From Planococcus maitriensis (GTDB lineage Bacteria > Bacillota > Bacilli > Bacillales_A > Planococcaceae): a DNA stretch of 64,000 bases. The translations under genes were made by a program, and so were the position numbers. The stretch is from contig NZ_QLZQ01000001.1 of the NCBI RefSeq assembly GCF_003289925.1, positions 806,001 through 870,000 of the forward strand. Direction: 5' to 3'. How positions within the stretch are numbered: the stretch's first letter is position 1; each line of letters begins with the position of its first letter. Under the pieces are notes generated by a model that was not told the DNA's origin, searched no databases, and was given only the letters and a program-made list of their open reading frames with translations. Shown piece by piece: positions 9,341 through 18,232 of the stretch.

Positions 9341-10765
9341 CTATAGTTTGATCGAGATGTATTTGGTTTCGAGGAATGCGTCAAGCCCTTCCTGTCCGCC
9401 TTCCCGGCCGATGCCGCTTTCTTTCATCCCGCCGAATGGGGCTTGCGCGGTGGATGGCAAGCCGTCGTTCCAGCCGACGATGCCGTATTCGAGGTTCTCG
9501 GCGATGAAGGTGCCACGCGACATGCTTTCCGTGAAGAAGTAAGAGGCCAGGCCGAAGCGGCTGTCGTTTGCGAGCTTGACCGCTTCCTCGTCGGTTTTGA
9601 AGCTCATGACCGGCGCGACCGGCCCGAAGGTTTCCTCGTTCATGACAAGCATATCCGCTTTCGCATCAACCAGCACGGTCGGGTTATAGAAATAGGCGTC
9701 ACCTGCCGATTTGCCGTCTCCGCCGACCAGTACTTTTGCGCCTTTATCGACTGCGTCTTTTACGTGGCGTTCCACTTTTTCGTAACCATCCTTGTCGACG
9801 AGTGGGCCGATATCCACTCCGTCTTCAAGGCCATTGCCGACTTTCAATTGGCCGACTGCTTGCTTGAGTTTCTCGGAAAATTCTTCGACGATTCCTTCCT
9901 GGACGTAAATGCGGTTGCCGCATACGCAAGTCTGCCCGGCGTTACGGAATTTTGACGCCATGACGCCTTCGACCGCTTTGTCGATATCCGCATCATCAAG
10001 GACGATGATCGGCGCGTGCCCCCCAAGCTCCAATGACAGGTTCAGCATCGTCTCGGCGCCTTGCTTCATCAATTCCTTGCCGATTTCAGTCGATCCGGTG
10101 AAGGTCAGCTTGCGGACCGATGGGTGGCTCGTAAATACTTTGCCGATTTCGGATGCGCTGCCGGTCACCAGGTTGATGACGCCTTTCGGGAATCCGGCTT
10201 CTTCTGCGAGTTCAAATATGCGCACCGCTGTGAGCGGCGTCATCTTCGCGGGTTTCGAGACGAAGGTGCAGCCGGCTGCGAGAGCGGGCGCCATTTTCCG
10301 TGCCATCATGGCAGCGGGAAAGTTCCACGGGGTGATGGATGCGACTACGCCTACCGGCTGCTTGTTGATTTGGATCCGTTTGCCATCTTTGGTTGCGGGA
10401 ATGGTCCGGCCATATACCCGTTTGCCTTCTTCGGCGAACCAGGAAATGAACGAGGCGGAATACTCCACTTCACCGATCGCTTCTTTCAGAGGCTTGCCCA
10501 TTTCCTTGGTCAGGATTTCCCCGACTTCTTCTTTATGGTCCAATAGGAGATCGTGCCATTTCATTAAAAGTTCTGCGCGTTCATAGGCCGTTGTCTTCGA
10601 CCAGGAAGAAAATGCCGCAGCGGCAGCTTCGACAGCTTCAGTCGCTTCGGCTTCGCCGCCGTTTGGGACAGTGCCGACTTGTTCACCGGTCGCCGGGTTC
10701 ATGACTTTGATTGAATCATTACCGTTATCTGTCCATTCGCCATTTATATAGTGTTTGCCGTTCAT
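9341..10765 (-). CDS. gabD: Succinate-semialdehyde-type aldehyde dehydrogenase
   Basis: NAD(P)-dependent aldehyde dehydrogenase of 474 residues, full length. Visible motifs: [19 protein letters not shown] for nucleotide binding, LELGGHAP with the general-base glutamate, [14 protein letters not shown] with the nucleophilic cysteine, and [10 protein letters not shown]. The sequence is most like GabD (succinate semialdehyde to succinate, GABA use), though substrate choice in this family is hard to read. AAGGAGG precedes the ATG. No GABA aminotransferase is beside it. A SigB-like promoter upstream suggests stress induction. Confidence 0.85.
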   Translation of the reverse strand: MNGKHYINGEWTDNGNDSIKVMNPATGEQVGTVPNGGEAEATEAVEAAAAAFSSWSKTTAYERAELLMKWHDLLLDHKEEVGEILTKEMGKPLKEAIGEVEYSASFISWFAEEGKRVYGRTIPATKDGKRIQINKQPVGVVASITPWNFPAAMMARKMAPALAAGCTFVSKPAKMTPLTAVRIFELAEEAGFPKGVINLVTGSASEIGKVFTSHPSVRKLTFTGSTEIGKELMKQGAETMLNLSLELGGHAPIIVLDDADIDKAVEGVMASKFRNAGQTCVCGNRIYVQEGIVEEFSEKLKQAVGQLKVGNGLEDGVDIGPLVDKDGYEKVERHVKDAVDKGAKVLVGGDGKSAGDAYFYNPTVLVDAKADMLVMNEETFGPVAPVMSFKTDEEAVKLANDSRFGLASYFFTESMSRGTFIAENLEYGIVGWNDGLPSTAQAPFGGMKESGIGREGGQEGLDAFLETKYISIKL

Positions 10766-11107
10766 CCATAACTCCTCCTTAAATTATGCTTCTTGTAGTC
10801 AATACCTCTACTGGAAATTGTCTAAACTTGCGGCAATTCATGCAGAGGAAGCTCCAGGCTTGAAAATCCAAGGAAAAAAATTAAGCAGTGACGAAGAAAA
10901 TTCACATTTATGAAATACGCAATATATCGCTGTTGGTTGCGCTTACATGAAAAATGAGCGTTAATACAATTTAAAGTTATTTCAAAATAGTCTATAAATT
11001 ATATTTCCGAACCTGAAATTCTGTGCTACTATTGCTTAAAACTAATAAGCTTCTTAAAAAACTTGCTTTCGTATAATGTTTTGAAGCTGAGAGAGGAATG
11101 AACTACA
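10766..11107. other. Intergenic region between divergent genes
   Basis: It holds a SigB-like promoter for the minus-strand aldehyde dehydrogenase (near 10802-10827). A TATAAT box near 11072 with a poor -35 probably serves the plus-strand membrane protein. The remainder is AT-rich with no coding signal that I can support. Confidence 0.5.
10802..10827 (-). promoter_or_regulatory. SigB-like promoter of the aldehyde dehydrogenase gene
   Basis: On the minus strand GTTTAG (10827-10822), a 14-bp spacer and AGGTAT (10807-10802) resemble the SigB pattern GTTTAA..GGGTAT, with one mismatch in the GGG. It starts about 40 bp before the ATG. Confidence 0.45.
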
Positions 11108-12304
11108 ATGCCCCAAATGTTAGCCTTAGCCATTATGGCTTTCATCCTGTTTATTGGAGAACTGATCTCCATCCGCACCAAAGCCTGGATTCCATCGATT
11201 TTTGTCAGCGGGGTATTGTTCTTGATCGGATATTGGACGTTCTTCCCCGAAGATATCGTGACCATCGGCGGGATTCCGCCGGTCGTCGCCACATTGCTGA
11301 TCTATCTGCTGATCACCAACATGGGGACTTTATTATCGCTGGATGAATTGAAAAAGCAATGGCGCACGATTTTGATCGCCTTGTCCGGGATTTTGGGGAT
11401 TGTCGTGTTCCTGCTGTCCATCGGCACGCTGCTGTTCGATTTCCAGACGGTCATCGTCGCGATTCCGCCGCTTGTCGGAGGTTTGGTGTCTGCATTGATC
11501 ATGTCGGAAGGGGCAACTGCTGCAGGGCTCCCGACGCTCGCTGTATTCGCTATCGTCATTTACGTCATCCAAGGTTTTGCCGGCTATCCGCTCACATCCG
11601 TCATGTTGAAACGGGAAGGCCGCAATTTGCTGCAGAAATACCGCAATAACGAATTGACGGATTATGAACCTTTAGCTGTGGGAACGGCGGAAGAGAAAGT
11701 GCAGGATGAAAAACCGAAACTATTCGCTGCGCTGCCGGAGAAATACAATACCGATTTCTTCAAATTCTTCCGCCTTGCGTTAGTGGGGTATGCAGCCTAT
11801 CTGGTGTCGACACTCGCAGCACCTGTAGTTGAGATCAGCCCTTACGTGTTGTGCCTGTTATTTGGGGTATTAGCCCGTTCGATCGGCTTCCTGGAGCGCC
11901 ATCCGCTGCAGAAAGCGAACGGTTTCGGCTTTGCGATCATGGCTTTATTGCTGTTCATCTTCGACGGCTTGAAAACCGCGACGCCGCAAATGATGCTCGA
12001 GATCCTCTATCCATTGATCGGCTCCATCATCATCGGCCTGATCGGCATGTACATCTTCTCGTTCATCATCGGGAAGATCCTTAAAGTCAGCAAGGAAATG
12101 GCGTTCGCTTGTTCGTTGACGGCGCTATACGGATTCCCGGCAGATTATATCATCACTGTCGAAGTCATCAATGCATTGACACAAGATGAAAAAGAACGCG
12201 AAATGCTGACAAGCCGCATGCTGCCGCCGATGCTTGTTGCCGGGTTCATTACGGTCACCATCGTGTCGGTCATCCTGGCAGGGATCTTCGTCGGATTCCT
12301 GTAG
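11108..12304 (+). CDS. Polytopic membrane protein, transporter-like
   Basis: A 398-residue protein with about ten to eleven hydrophobic segments, split by a hydrophilic loop around residues 175-215 into two halves. Glycine/proline-rich segments such as IPPLVGGLVSALIMSEGATAAGL look like re-entrant loops of sodium-coupled carboxylate or glutamate symporters, but I do not recognise the family with certainty. It begins a three-gene set with two M20 amidohydrolases (23 bp to the next start). The context therefore suggests import of an N-acyl, N-carbamoyl or peptide-like substrate that the hydrolases split. That is inference. Confidence 0.65.
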   Translation: MPQMLALAIMAFILFIGELISIRTKAWIPSIFVSGVLFLIGYWTFFPEDIVTIGGIPPVVATLLIYLLITNMGTLLSLDELKKQWRTILIALSGILGIVVFLLSIGTLLFDFQTVIVAIPPLVGGLVSALIMSEGATAAGLPTLAVFAIVIYVIQGFAGYPLTSVMLKREGRNLLQKYRNNELTDYEPLAVGTAEEKVQDEKPKLFAALPEKYNTDFFKFFRLALVGYAAYLVSTLAAPVVEISPYVLCLLFGVLARSIGFLERHPLQKANGFGFAIMALLLFIFDGLKTATPQMMLEILYPLIGSIIIGLIGMYIFSFIIGKILKVSKEMAFACSLTALYGFPADYIITVEVINALTQDEKEREMLTSRMLPPMLVAGFITVTIVSVILAGIFVGFL

Positions 12305-12327
12305 GAGAAAACTAGGAGGTTATGGAA

Positions 12328-13506
12328 ATGATTCTTGGAAAAATCAAACAATACATTGCAGAACATAACGAAGAATTGACCGAGATCCGGAGAAAACTTC
12401 ACAATGAACCGGAGTTGTCATGGGAAGAGCACAATACAACGCAATACGTCTTTAACTATTTAACTGGACTGGGCATCGAATGCCGCAAGACCGAACCGAC
12501 TGGTGTCATCGGGGAGTTGGCCGGTGCTAAACCTGGCAAGACCGTTGCGCTGAGAGCGGATATGGATGCATTATCCGTAGAGGAATTGAATGCGGATTTG
12601 CCATACCGATCCAAAGAACAAGGGAAAATGCATGCATGCGGCCATGATGCGCATACAGCGATGCTGTTGATTGCCGCAAAAGCGCTCGTATCGGTCAAAG
12701 GCCAGCTCGAAGGGACGGTCAGGTTCCTGTTCCAGCCGGCAGAGGAAGTCGCGACAGGCGCGAGGGAAATGGTAAAACAGGGCGCGATGGAAGGCGTCGA
12801 TAATGTGTTCGGGATGCACATCTGGTCGCAGAGCCCGACCGGCAAGATATCATGTACGGCTGGCCCGTCATTCGCGTCCGCTGACATTTTCAATGTCCGC
12901 TTCACTGGCCGCGGCGGCCATGGAGCCATGCCCCAAGATTGCATCGATGCATCGGTGATGGCTTCCGCGTTCGTCATGAATGCCCAATCGATCGTCTCCC
13001 GGACCATCGACCCGAAGCAGCCCGCCGTCGTCACTGTAGGGAAAATGACGGTCGGCACGCGGTTCAATGTCATCGCAGAAAACGCAGTGATCGAAGGGAC
13101 CGTCCGCTGTTTCGACCCGGAAGTGCGCGACCATATCGAGAAGCAGCTCGAAGTGTATACCAGAAATACTGCCGAACTCTACGGTGGGGCTGCTGAACTG
13201 GAATATATCCGCGGCACGCAGGCGGTCATCAATGAAACGGAAAGTTCACGATTGGCCCGATCGGTAGCAGCGGAAGCTTTCGGGGAAGATGCCTTGTACC
13301 ATGAAGAGCCGACGATGGGCGGAGAAGATTTCTCATTCTTTTTGGACGAAGCGCCAGGCTGTTTCGCATTGGTCGGAGCGGGGAATCCAGAGAAAGACAC
13401 AGAATGGGCGCATCATCATGGGCGATTCAATATCGATGAAGATGCGCTTTCAACCGGCGCGGAACTGTATGCGCAATACGCTTATAGTTATTTGAATGAA
13501 AAATAA
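12328..13506 (+). CDS. M20D amidohydrolase (N-acyl-amino acid hydrolase type)
   Basis: A 392-residue metal-dependent amidohydrolase of the aminoacylase / IAA-amino acid hydrolase group. Motifs in order: LHNEPELSWEE, ALRADMDALSVEE, MHACGHDAHTAML with metal-binding Cys and His, FLFQPAEE with the catalytic glutamate, GRGGHGAMP in the lid domain, and EEPTMGGEDFSFFL. ATG 12328 is preferred to ATG 12322 because AGGAGG lies 8 bp before it. The following gene is another M20 enzyme 20 bp away, so the pair acts in one pathway. The exact acyl group is unknown. Confidence 0.9.
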   Translation: MILGKIKQYIAEHNEELTEIRRKLHNEPELSWEEHNTTQYVFNYLTGLGIECRKTEPTGVIGELAGAKPGKTVALRADMDALSVEELNADLPYRSKEQGKMHACGHDAHTAMLLIAAKALVSVKGQLEGTVRFLFQPAEEVATGAREMVKQGAMEGVDNVFGMHIWSQSPTGKISCTAGPSFASADIFNVRFTGRGGHGAMPQDCIDASVMASAFVMNAQSIVSRTIDPKQPAVVTVGKMTVGTRFNVIAENAVIEGTVRCFDPEVRDHIEKQLEVYTRNTAELYGGAAELEYIRGTQAVINETESSRLARSVAAEAFGEDALYHEEPTMGGEDFSFFLDEAPGCFALVGAGNPEKDTEWAHHHGRFNIDEDALSTGAELYAQYAYSYLNEK

Positions 13507-13526
13507 CCGAATCGATGGAGGGGCTT

Positions 13527-14822
13527 ATGGCAAATAGCACATTATACGAAGACTTAATCAAAGGATACGATAAGCAATTGGACCATTCAGGAGTCAGCGG
13601 GGAACGTCTTGCGAAACGCTTGCATGCCTTATCGGAGATCGGTTATACCGAACCCGGCGGAATCAAGCGGCCGGGGTTATCCGATGAAGAAAAACAAGCC
13701 AAGCAATTGGTCAGGGCGTGGATGGAAGAAGCCGGCCTCAATGTGAGGGAAGACGGAGCGGGAAATGTTTTCGGCTCTCTGCCGGGCCAGTCGGATGGCC
13801 CGGCTATCGCCTCGGGATCCCATGTCGACAGCGTACCGAATGGCGGCAACTTTGATGGGCCGCTCGGCGTGCTGTCAGCGCTCGAGGTGGTGGAAGCCTG
13901 GAAGGAAGCCGGCTTTGTTCCCGCAAAACCTTATGAAGTGGTGATTTTCAGCGACGAGGAAGGCTCAAGATTCAATAGCGGCCTGACTGGAAGCCGTGCG
14001 ATGACCGGGGATATTACCGAAGCGGAAATGAAACAATTGCGGGATTACGACGGGCTAGGCTTGGAACAAGTTCTTGAATCCTATGGCAGTTCCATCGAAG
14101 CTTTCCGTGGCTCGGCCCGAAATTTATCGGAGCTGGAATTGTTCGCAGAAGTGCATATCGAGCAAGGGAAAAAACTTGAACAGGAAAATCAGCCGGTCGG
14201 TATCGTCAGCGGAATTGCCGGCCCGGCCTGGATGGAAGTGCGGTTTTCAGGACAGGCAGGCCATGCCGGCAATACGCCGATGATTGGCAGGACGGATAGT
14301 TTGGTGGCAGCAGGTGAGTTCGTCAGCCGCTTGCCCGAACTTCCCCCAGCGATCAGCGAGACGGCTGTGGCGACTGTCGGGAAGTTGGATGTCTCGCCAA
14401 ACGGCATCAATGTCATCCCGGAGCAAGTCGTGCTGCATGTAGATGCGCGCGATATCCATAAAGAGCCGCGGGATCAGCTCGTGGAGCGCATCCGAAGCCT
14501 GGCGGAAGAAGTGGCCGAAAAGCATCGAGTTGCTGTTTCGCTCCAGCAAAACACCAGTATCCTTCCGGTGCCGATCACAGAGGAGCTGCAGCAAGAACTG
14601 GCAGGGATTCTGGAGCGGCAGGGCATCGAACCGGTTCGGATCCCGAGCGGTGCCGGCCATGACGCCATGATCGTAGGACGCCATGTTCCGGTCGCGATGC
14701 TTTTTGTCCGCAGCAAAGAAGGCATCAGCCATAATCCGAAAGAATGGTCGTCGCTATCGGATTGCGTTCACGGCGTCCATGCCTTGAAAGCGTTTATCGA
14801 ATCTAGAATGGCAAATGCATAG
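13527..14822 (+). CDS. Zn-dependent hydrolase, N-carbamoyl-amino acid / allantoate amidohydrolase type
   Basis: A 431-residue M20 family enzyme of the AllC/HyuC/AmaB group, which removes carbamoyl groups from N-carbamoyl amino acids, allantoate or ureidoglycine. Motifs: SGSHVDSVPNGGNFDG for metal binding, IFSDEEGSRF with the catalytic glutamate, FAEVHIEQGKKLE, a lid-domain GQAGHAGNTPM, and the final PSGAGHDAM. GGAGG lies 5 bp before ATG 13527. No allantoinase or hydantoinase is nearby, so N-carbamoyl amino acids seem as likely as allantoate. Confidence 0.88.
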   Translation: MANSTLYEDLIKGYDKQLDHSGVSGERLAKRLHALSEIGYTEPGGIKRPGLSDEEKQAKQLVRAWMEEAGLNVREDGAGNVFGSLPGQSDGPAIASGSHVDSVPNGGNFDGPLGVLSALEVVEAWKEAGFVPAKPYEVVIFSDEEGSRFNSGLTGSRAMTGDITEAEMKQLRDYDGLGLEQVLESYGSSIEAFRGSARNLSELELFAEVHIEQGKKLEQENQPVGIVSGIAGPAWMEVRFSGQAGHAGNTPMIGRTDSLVAAGEFVSRLPELPPAISETAVATVGKLDVSPNGINVIPEQVVLHVDARDIHKEPRDQLVERIRSLAEEVAEKHRVAVSLQQNTSILPVPITEELQQELAGILERQGIEPVRIPSGAGHDAMIVGRHVPVAMLFVRSKEGISHNPKEWSSLSDCVHGVHALKAFIESRMANA

Positions 14823-15008
14823 TAATTTCCGTAAAGAAGGCAGAGGGGCTCCTCTGTCTTTTTATTATGAAGATTTTTTGAAAAATATGGATGAAATAAT
14901 CCTTATTATGGAATTATCAGGTTAAATTGATATAGAGTGTATATTTAGCGGTAAATCGGGTATGTAAAATACAAGAAATGATATAAAATTTGCACGGAGG
15001 TGATGAAC

Positions 15009-15308
15009 GTGAAAGCAGTTGAGAATAATGCTTCCAATAGTGCGCGCCCATTTTCAGAAGAAAAGATCTTGAAGGAGTGCCGCCATTATTTTTCATCGGA
15101 AACTGCTCGAACAGCAGAAATCGCTGAAAGGTTTATGGAATATTTCATTAGGAATGCTTCGTCGGAAGGCGTGCTTTTTAAGACCATCAAAGAAATCACG
15201 CACGATCTGAATATTTCTCACCAAACCTTGACCAAGGTTTTGAAACGGCTTGAGGAAGAAGAGATTATCTATAGAAGAAACGGCATCATCGGTTTGTGGC
15301 AGGAATAA
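15009..15308 (+). CDS. Small winged-helix DNA-binding protein
   Basis: A 99-residue protein whose C-terminal half (TIKEITHDLNISHQTLTKVL followed by KRLEEEEIIYRRNG) reads as a helix-turn-helix with a wing, as in MarR or Crp-like C-terminal domains. There is no ligand domain beyond a short helical N-terminus. The GTG at 15009 is chosen because GGAGG (14996-15000) lies 8 bp upstream. It stands alone, with a strong terminator after it. It could control the exopolysaccharide-like genes downstream, which is a guess from position. Confidence 0.65.
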   Translation: MKAVENNASNSARPFSEEKILKECRHYFSSETARTAEIAERFMEYFIRNASSEGVLFKTIKEITHDLNISHQTLTKVLKRLEEEEIIYRRNGIIGLWQE

Positions 15309-15637
15309 TTTAAACCGGCCGTAGAATCGGCGCAGCTAAGACTGGCGGGTATCCCGCCAGTCTTTTTGTTATGTCCGCCTTTCACTAGAATGGGTACGAA
15401 AAGTCGCATAGCTTGGAAGATTTTCATTTCTTCAATAAGGGGAAATGGAACTATATTATCAGTTATTAAAATAAATAGAGGGTTATGTACAGTCTATTTA
15501 CTTATATTTATTCAGATTTTTTATGTAAATACGCTTAAAAGTGTAGAACGAACCAAGAAAGTGTGATATAAAGGTACTAGAATAATCTGAATTTTTAGAT
15601 ATGAAGTTCGGTAACACCATAGCAAGGAGGATGGGAA
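15309..15637. other. Intergenic region before the Wzz-like gene
   Basis: A terminator at 15339-15369 is followed by about 260 bp of AT-rich sequence. An open frame at 15366-15566 has no ribosome binding site and no recognisable protein features, so I do not call it. A GATATAAAG stretch near 15570 may be the -10 region of the next gene. Confidence 0.4.
15339..15369 (+). terminator. Rho-independent terminator
   Basis: An 11-bp stem (15339-15349 with 15353-15363), a 3-nt loop and a T-run close the winged-helix gene. Confidence 0.85.
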
Positions 15638-16297
15638 ATGGGGAAACAACTAATCGGCCGCCGGCTGTTGGCTTGCATCAGCAGGAATTTCATGCTGGTA
15701 GCCGGTACAACCGTATCAACAGTCTTTGCCGTATGGCTTGTATCAGTCTTTGTTTATGAGCCTGAATACATGGCGACAAGCCAAGTGTTTGTCGAACCGC
15801 TAACATCCGAGACTGTCCATGGGGAAACTTTAGCCGCATCCGATTATCAAACGCTCGAAGCCTACCAAGTACTGGCGAAAAGCCCGGCTGTGCTGTCCCA
15901 AGTGCTTGAACGCACAGGAAGCGAGTATTCGATGGCCGACCTTCATGAGCGCATAATGATCTCCCGGCCTGAAAATTCCCAGGTCCTAAATATCGTTGTC
16001 TCGGCAAGCGATAGAAATGAAGCCGCTTCAATCGCGAATGCCATAGCATTCAGCTTGCAAGAAGAAGTGAAGCATGTACTGAAAGTCGACAATGTGAGCG
16101 TCATCTTGAAAGCGGGCACGTCCACTAATGCGATGGAAGAGAACAGCAGCTTGAGTCTACTGCTATCTTTTGCAGCAATTGCAGGGTTGGCGGCGGGAGT
16201 CTTGCTGAGCTTGACAATCGAGCTGTTGGGCTTCGCAAGACGATATGCCCAATTTGGAAGAAGGAAGAATGCACATTTACAAACCGTCTTCAAATAA
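15638..16297 (+). CDS. Wzz/YveK-like chain-length determinant membrane protein
   Basis: A 219-residue protein with a transmembrane helix near residues 20-41, an extracytoplasmic domain of the Wzz type (MATSQVFVEPL, then TLEAYQVLAKSPAVLSQVLERTG), and a second helix near 175-195. Such proteins control polysaccharide chain length or activate a partner tyrosine kinase in capsule and exopolysaccharide export. No kinase, flippase or glycosyltransferase gene follows, so it is an orphan here. AAGGAGG precedes the ATG. Confidence 0.8.
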   Translation: MGKQLIGRRLLACISRNFMLVAGTTVSTVFAVWLVSVFVYEPEYMATSQVFVEPLTSETVHGETLAASDYQTLEAYQVLAKSPAVLSQVLERTGSEYSMADLHERIMISRPENSQVLNIVVSASDRNEAASIANAIAFSLQEEVKHVLKVDNVSVILKAGTSTNAMEENSSLSLLLSFAAIAGLAAGVLLSLTIELLGFARRYAQFGRRKNAHLQTVFK

Positions 16298-16323
16298 GCG
16301 GCAGTTAAAGCAGAGGTGAGAAT

Positions 16324-17307
16324 ATGTACAAGCTGGTTTCCATCCAAGAGCATATCGAATGGCAGGAAATACTTGATGCCTTGGACATACAGGATATTTA
16401 CTACACGACCCAATACTTCCTGAGTGCCCTTAAACTGGATCCCGGAGAAGCTTACCTCTTTTATTTTCAATGTGAAGACGGGGAAGTGGCATATCCTTTC
16501 ATCAAGAGGAAAGTGAACGAGGGAATGCCGCAGTATTTCGATATCGCGACGCCATTCGGCTATGGCGGGTCGGTATTGAAGATCCGTTCCGACGGCGCGT
16601 CGCTTGTAGCTAACTTCAGGGAGGCATTCGCCGTTTTCTGCAGGGATGAGCAGATCGTCGCTGAATTCGTCCGCTTTCACCCTTACCGGGAAAATGCTGA
16701 GTTCTTTAAAAATTATTTGCACTTATTGCCTTTATACGAAACTTTTGCAGTTGATTTGAAAAGATGGCGAAGCCATTTCGCCAAAGAAAAAACGGCTTCA
16801 TCTGAAGTGGAAATCCGGAAGTTAGGGACTGTGCGGCATATGTTCGAATTTCTGGTCCTTTATTACTCGAATGCCAGGAGACGGGAAGAAGCTGATAGTT
16901 ATTATTTTTTCACCAATGACTATTTCGAAGCTTTAGTCAGTACATTAGGGCCGAACCTCCATTTATTCGGCGCCTATATAGAAGAAAAATTGGTCTCCGC
17001 CTGTTATGTCCTGGCGATGGGCAAGACCATCCATTTCCATTTGGAAGGCAATTTGCCGGAAGGGAAAAAGCATCAGGCGGACCGTGAACTGCTAGCGAAA
17101 GTGGCTGAATGGGGCCTGGATAATTATTATGAAGAATTTCATTTGGGAGGAAGCCTGGACAGTGATCTAGGGGATGCGAAGCGGGCGATTGCCAATATGC
17201 CGCCATCCACCTTCTTTATCGGAAAATGCATCCATGACCGAGAGGTATATGATCAATTCATTTCCATGGACGACGAAGACATTATCCGGCGCTACCGCAA
17301 TATCTGA
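16324..17307 (+). CDS. FemAB/GNAT-like acyltransferase
   Basis: A 327-residue protein with the two-lobed GNAT-like layout of FemAB and related peptidoglycan or polysaccharide acyl/aminoacyl transferases. A mid segment (HLFGAYIEEKLVSACYVLAMG) and HFHLEGNLPEG match the second lobe, and LGGS with a following DSDLGDAKR sits where family members bind the acyl donor. It lies 27 bp after the Wzz-like gene with GCAGAGGTGAG upstream, so the two are likely cotranscribed. A role in decorating a surface polymer is inferred. Confidence 0.65.
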   Translation: MYKLVSIQEHIEWQEILDALDIQDIYYTTQYFLSALKLDPGEAYLFYFQCEDGEVAYPFIKRKVNEGMPQYFDIATPFGYGGSVLKIRSDGASLVANFREAFAVFCRDEQIVAEFVRFHPYRENAEFFKNYLHLLPLYETFAVDLKRWRSHFAKEKTASSEVEIRKLGTVRHMFEFLVLYYSNARRREEADSYYFFTNDYFEALVSTLGPNLHLFGAYIEEKLVSACYVLAMGKTIHFHLEGNLPEGKKHQADRELLAKVAEWGLDNYYEEFHLGGSLDSDLGDAKRAIANMPPSTFFIGKCIHDREVYDQFISMDDEDIIRRYRNI

Positions 17308-17339
17308 GCCGTGTACAGTAAATACAGGGAGGTATAATA

Positions 17340-17825
17340 ATGAGATATACGCAATATAAAGGGGTAGTGGAACGGGAATACAAGAAGTCGCTGCGAAAAA
17401 TCATGTATGAATTATGTGTTGTGGAGGGATTGGATTCTGTTAATGGGGCGCTGCGGCTTGGCGTCGCAAAAACCATTTTCGAATACTGGCGTAATTTTTA
17501 CAGATACGATGATAACCAGCGCCTATTCGACGAGAAAGTGCGGGAACTTGACAAGATGAATTTTCTTTACGTAAATGAAGGAAAGAAGAAAAATGTCCAA
17601 GAACCGTTGAAGCATACCGATGAATCCAGTTTGGATGGGTTCAAGGAGCAGGTGGAAAAAATGGGTGCCTATTACCGCCAAATCCATGCCGAAAGCGGAG
17701 GATTGGCTGTGGAAGCCACCAACCTGCCTTTGTTTGAATTCGTCGAAGAACTGATTCAGCGATATGAGGCAGGGGATTTGCTTGAGGAAATCAAGAAACA
17801 TTCGGCAGACGCCAAAAAGGGGTAA
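17340..17825 (+). CDS. Hypothetical protein, mostly helical
   Basis: A 161-residue soluble protein that I do not recognise. Predicted helices dominate; the segment SVNGALRLGVAKTIFEYW could be a helix-turn-helix, and the second half is acidic and helical. It has a GGGAGG ribosome site and lies 33 bp after the FemAB-like gene and 10 bp before the alkyltransferase-like gene. It thus looks like a real operon member, but no function can be given. Confidence 0.55.
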   Translation: MRYTQYKGVVEREYKKSLRKIMYELCVVEGLDSVNGALRLGVAKTIFEYWRNFYRYDDNQRLFDEKVRELDKMNFLYVNEGKKKNVQEPLKHTDESSLDGFKEQVEKMGAYYRQIHAESGGLAVEATNLPLFEFVEELIQRYEAGDLLEEIKKHSADAKKG

Positions 17826-17835
17826 TCATTAAGCG

Positions 17836-18147
17836 ATGCAGCCATTTACAAAGAAAGCGATCGAAGTAATGAAAAGCATACCGGAAGGCAAAGTGATGTC
17901 TTATGGGCAAGTAGCCCGGACGGCGGGAAGCCCCCGCTCTGCCCGCCAAGTTGCCCGGATCCTTCACAGCATGAGTGAAAAACAGGGTATTCCGTGGCAT
18001 AGAATCGTCAATGCGAAAGGCGAAATCGCCATCAAGGACGGAGAAGGGCGATTCACCCAAAGACAGCTATTGGAAGAGGAAGGGCTTTGTTTTGAGGAAG
18101 AAGGGAAAGTCTCTTTAAGCCGCTACCAACACTTTCCGGATCTGTAA
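17836..18147 (+). CDS. Alkyltransferase-like protein (ATL), PWHR active-site variant
   Basis: A 103-residue protein equal to the DNA-binding half of O6-alkylguanine-DNA alkyltransferase. The active-site motif PCHR is replaced by PWHR (IPWHRIVNAKGEIA), which defines the ATL group. ATL proteins bind O6-alkylguanine lesions, cannot transfer the alkyl group, and hand the lesion to nucleotide excision repair. SYGQVARTAGSPRSARQVARIL carries the DNA-binding helix with the arginine finger. There is no N-terminal domain. It is the last gene before the SigB-like promoter at 18162. Confidence 0.88.
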   Translation: MQPFTKKAIEVMKSIPEGKVMSYGQVARTAGSPRSARQVARILHSMSEKQGIPWHRIVNAKGEIAIKDGEGRFTQRQLLEEEGLCFEEEGKVSLSRYQHFPDL

Positions 18148-18161
18148 GCAAAAAAATGTAA

Positions 18162-18188
18162 GTTTATCATTTGCCCTAAAAAGGGTAT
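18162..18188 (+). promoter_or_regulatory. SigB-like promoter before the amidotransferase-fold hydrolase gene
   Basis: GTTTAT (18162-18167), a 15-bp spacer and GGGTAT (18183-18188) closely match the SigB pattern. Confidence 0.6.
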
Positions 18189-18232
18189 AAACCTGCATCG
18201 ACAAATTTTTGTTGCAGAAATGGGGAATTATA

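Noticed and set aside
15366..15566. 66-codon open frame after the winged-helix gene
   Set aside because: It begins inside the terminator, has no ribosome site and its composition is that of AT-rich non-coding DNA.
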